A DNA stretch of 64,000 nt, taken from NCBI RefSeq assembly GCF_024979235.1, contig NZ_JANLCM010000001.1, positions 248,001 through 312,000 on the forward strand, written 5' to 3'. This DNA is from Herbiconiux aconitum (GTDB lineage: Bacteria; Actinomycetota; Actinomycetes; Actinomycetales; Microbacteriaceae). The notes under the pieces were generated by a model. It worked only from the letters and a program-made list of their open reading frames with translations. It was not told where the DNA came from and searched no databases. Shown piece by piece: positions 62,032-64,000 of this stretch (position 1 is its first letter; the number at the start of each line of letters is the position of its first letter). Made by a program: the position numbers and the translations under genes.

Positions 62032-62253
62032 ATGAGTACGATCTACTACATGGGGAATCTGCACTACGAGGGCGCCGACCGCGCCATCATCCATTCGGGC
62101 GACATCGAGAAGCCGATCGCGCGGCTCTACCTGCTTAAAGACGGCTGGCACGCGAAGCTCGCCACCGTGCACACGCGTCAGGCGTGGTCGGGCCCGTACG
62201 CCGATCCAGAGGAGGCGGTGGCGCACCTGCTCGGCACCTCAGTCGTCGACTGA
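62032..62253 (+). CDS. Small LKDGW-motif protein, copy 2 (73 aa)
   Basis: A 73-residue protein from ATG 62032 just after GGAGGGG (ATG 62050 is an alternative). LYLLKDGWHAKLATVHTRQAWSGPYADPEEAVAHL matches the protein at 9788-10030. It overlaps the convergent TetR by 15 bases. Soluble, no metal motif. The repeated association with this TetR subtype suggests a functional link. Confidence 0.72.
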   Translation: MSTIYYMGNLHYEGADRAIIHSGDIEKPIARLYLLKDGWHAKLATVHTRQAWSGPYADPEEAVAHLLGTSVVD

Positions 62254-63102
62254 GGCCTCCCGCGCCGCCTTCATGCGGCGCAGCATCTCGACGTTCGCCT
62301 CGGCATCGAAATCCGGGTCCTGTTCGAGGAAGCGTTCCAGGATGGCCACCAGTGCGAGCGCGGGCAGCGCCCAATCCGGGTCGTCGGAGGTGCTCGTCGC
62401 CGGCCCGCGATAGCTTGCATCCACCACCCCGGGGTTGCCGAGATGCCGCAGTCCGAGGCCCTCCACCACCGCCGAGATCACCACGGCGTACGGCCGGTAG
62501 TCGCCGTTCCATTCGGCGCGGATGCGGTAGCCGAGGATGGTCGAGAACCACCGGTGGAACTCCGCCATCCGCTCGATGAAGGCATCGCTGCCCGCCCGCA
62601 GCGCCCGCTCGATCTCCTCGCGTGCCGACGACTCGAGATGGCTGAGCAGCGTCGCCGAGAGTCCGACATACGACTGCCACGGCACCGACGCGATGACCGC
62701 GCGGTAGTTGTGCTCGAGCGCCACCCGGATGACCTCGTACATCACCCGCTGCCGCTCACCCGGATCGGTCAGGCTCTCGACGTTGTCGAAGAGGATGCGC
62801 TCGCTGATCTCCAGGGTCTCCGCGTCGGCGAGCTTGTTCGATGTCTCGGTGGCGATCTCGATCAGCAGGTCGGAGACGAACGCCTCCTTCGAGTCCCACA
62901 GTCGGTAGGTCGAACTCCGGGGCACCCCGGCTTCGCGGATCAGGTCGTCCATCACGAGATGCTCGAAGCCGATGGTCAGGCCGATGCCCTCCACACGGTC
63001 GAGTGCGGCATCCAACACCCGGCGACGCACTTCGGCGGCTCGGATGCGCGAACGGCGCCGATGCGACTCGTCGGCGCGGGAGGAATCGACCACCGACTGC
63101 AC
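62239..63102 (-). CDS. TetR-family regulator, copy 2
   Basis: A 287-residue TetR from GTG 63102. The HTH region GFEHLVMDDLIREAGVPRSSTYRLW matches that of the 12 kb regulator almost residue for residue. The ligand domain is diverged. Its target is unknown; no acyltransferase or E1-like gene is beside it here. Confidence 0.88.
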   Translation of the reverse strand: MQSVVDSSRADESHRRRSRIRAAEVRRRVLDAALDRVEGIGLTIGFEHLVMDDLIREAGVPRSSTYRLWDSKEAFVSDLLIEIATETSNKLADAETLEISERILFDNVESLTDPGERQRVMYEVIRVALEHNYRAVIASVPWQSYVGLSATLLSHLESSAREEIERALRAGSDAFIERMAEFHRWFSTILGYRIRAEWNGDYRPYAVVISAVVEGLGLRHLGNPGVVDASYRGPATSTSDDPDWALPALALVAILERFLEQDPDFDAEANVEMLRRMKAAREASVDD

Positions 63103-63313
63103 CCCCAGACGACTGTTACACGGCGTCTCTGGATCGATGAAGACGCATCGTTAGGTAAACAGTAGTGAATACCGAGGGCGGAACCCGACAAGACGGCTCA
63201 CAACTCACCCCGGGGACCACCCCGAGTGCACCGGGACGACGCCCCGGACTCCACGACCACATCCAGAACAGCGCGGCCGCAACGGACCCGAACGCCGCCT
63301 CGACGCGCGTCCG

Positions 63314-63580
63314 TCAGATGCGGACGACCGCAGGAGCCCGGGGCGCCGCTTCCGGCACGGCGCCCCTGCGAGCGGAGTTACCCGCTCGCAGGAGCGCCGG
63401 CGTGAGCTCGGCAGCGGTGCGGATCATCGCAGGGTGGGGTGAACCGGCGAGATCCTGCACCGCTGCCGAGGAATCAGGAAGAGCCGAGCCCATGCGCGAA
63501 ACGGCCTGAGCCGTAGTTGCGCTGCCCGCGTTAACAACGACGGCACGCACCTTGTCGGTGACGGTGTCTCGCTGGATCAT
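63314..63580 (-). CDS. Possible small hypothetical protein
   Basis: An 88-residue frame from ATG 63580 with GAGGGAG upstream; helical and Ala-rich, no recognised domain. The strong ribosome site supports expression, but the codon-bias-free Arg/Ala tail argues for caution. Confidence 0.4.
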   Translation of the reverse strand: MIQRDTVTDKVRAVVVNAGSATTAQAVSRMGSALPDSSAAVQDLAGSPHPAMIRTAAELTPALLRAGNSARRGAVPEAAPRAPAVVRI

Positions 63581-63717
63581 CGGGCTCTCCCTCGTGACCA
63601 TCGAGGCGACAACCTCGACGTGTCATGAAGCTACAGCGCCCAGCGAGGCCCCGACGGGCACCCGGGGCAACTATGCGCGATCGATGCGGATAGCCGCAGA
63701 ACCGCATCGAGGCGTAA

Positions 63718-64000
63718 TCAGCTGAGGCGGTCGATGTCGAACTGCACCAGCAGGGTGTCGTCGGTCACTTGTTCGCTGGCCCGATGGAACATCAGTCGCG
63801 CCATCCGGATGAACGGCAGCACGTCTGCCCGCAGCGCCCGCACGTCGTCGGCACGGCAGCGCACCACCCCGAACCGGTCGTCTTCACCCTCCACCAGTTC
63901 GAGCGAGATGCCCTGGGGGGAGACGTGCGACGAGCTGCCCAGGGCGATCAGCAGTGCCCGCAGAGTCGCTCGGTCGTCTTCGTGCAGTCTCGGCAGCAAG
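63718..64000 (-). CDS. Hypothetical protein, partial (start may lie outside window)
   Basis: At least 93 residues, open to the window edge; TTG 63999 is the only start inside. VSPQGISLELVEGEDDRFGVVRCRADDVRALRADV suggests a small mixed alpha/beta domain. No family recognised. Confidence 0.55.
   Translation of the reverse strand, partial: LLPRLHEDDRATLRALLIALGSSSHVSPQGISLELVEGEDDRFGVVRCRADDVRALRADVLPFIRMARLMFHRASEQVTDDTLLVQFDIDRLS

Overview
The window is high-GC DNA from an actinobacterium, most likely a member of the Microbacteriaceae. This is inferred from the PASTA-type penicillin-binding protein, a mycobacterial-type LexA box, many GTG/TTG starts, and Tat-exported surface proteins with a GAAW..P..ALAVATP-type signal segment. 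I see no rRNA, CRISPR array or intact insertion sequence. One tRNA is present, tRNA-Pro(CGG).

Layout. 0-9.5 kb is mostly ordinary: the 3' end of acetyl-CoA synthetase, RidA, a bifunctional penicillin-binding protein, a metallophosphoesterase, tRNA-Pro, a lipoprotein, thymidine kinase, a radical SAM protein with a LexA-like box at its promoter, a methyltransferase and a VOC protein. 9.5-13 kb is accessory: a strong minus-strand terminator behind a possible 25-residue ORF, then a two-gene unit (cysteine-free E1/ThiF-like protein plus LuxI/FeeM-like acyltransferase) divergent from a TetR regulator. 13-20.8 kb has an orphan sensor-kinase pair, a large secreted hydrolase with three cell-wall-binding repeats, a membrane protein and a second TetR. 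20.8-21.4 kb holds three tiny genes that look like mobile-element debris and mark the edge of a large surface-polysaccharide region.

21.4-53 kb is an exopolysaccharide/capsule locus read almost entirely on the minus strand. It contains two BY-type tyrosine kinases, a low-molecular-weight tyrosine phosphatase, a WbaP-type initiating phosphotransferase, an Alg14-Alg13 fusion, GT4 and GT2 glycosyltransferases, a Wzy-like polymerase, a Wzx-like flippase, a pyruvyltransferase with an FrhB-like partner, acetyltransferases, UDP-glucose dehydrogenase, two tandem Tat-exported beta-helix proteins, a DUF4012 protein and an acyltransferase-3/SGNH protein. Malate:quinone oxidoreductase lies inside it. Within and beside the locus are a stand-alone PqqD-like protein, a nucleotidyltransferase-fold protein and an HPr-kinase-like protein fused to a C-terminal PqqD-like domain. 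Together these resemble the poorly understood HPr-kinase-related/PqqD peptide systems.

53-64 kb holds Tat and Sec export functions (signal peptidase I, TatA, TatC), two small Tat-exported surface proteins, a SnoaL/TetR operon, a MauE-thioredoxin fusion with an AraC regulator, and a second copy of the small LKDGW-type protein next to a second TetR closely related to the one at 12 kb.

The best candidates for undescribed biology are the E1-like/acyltransferase/TetR unit at 10-13 kb with its duplicated regulator and small-protein partners at 62-63 kb, and the HprK-PqqD/PqqD/nucleotidyltransferase set tied to the polysaccharide locus.
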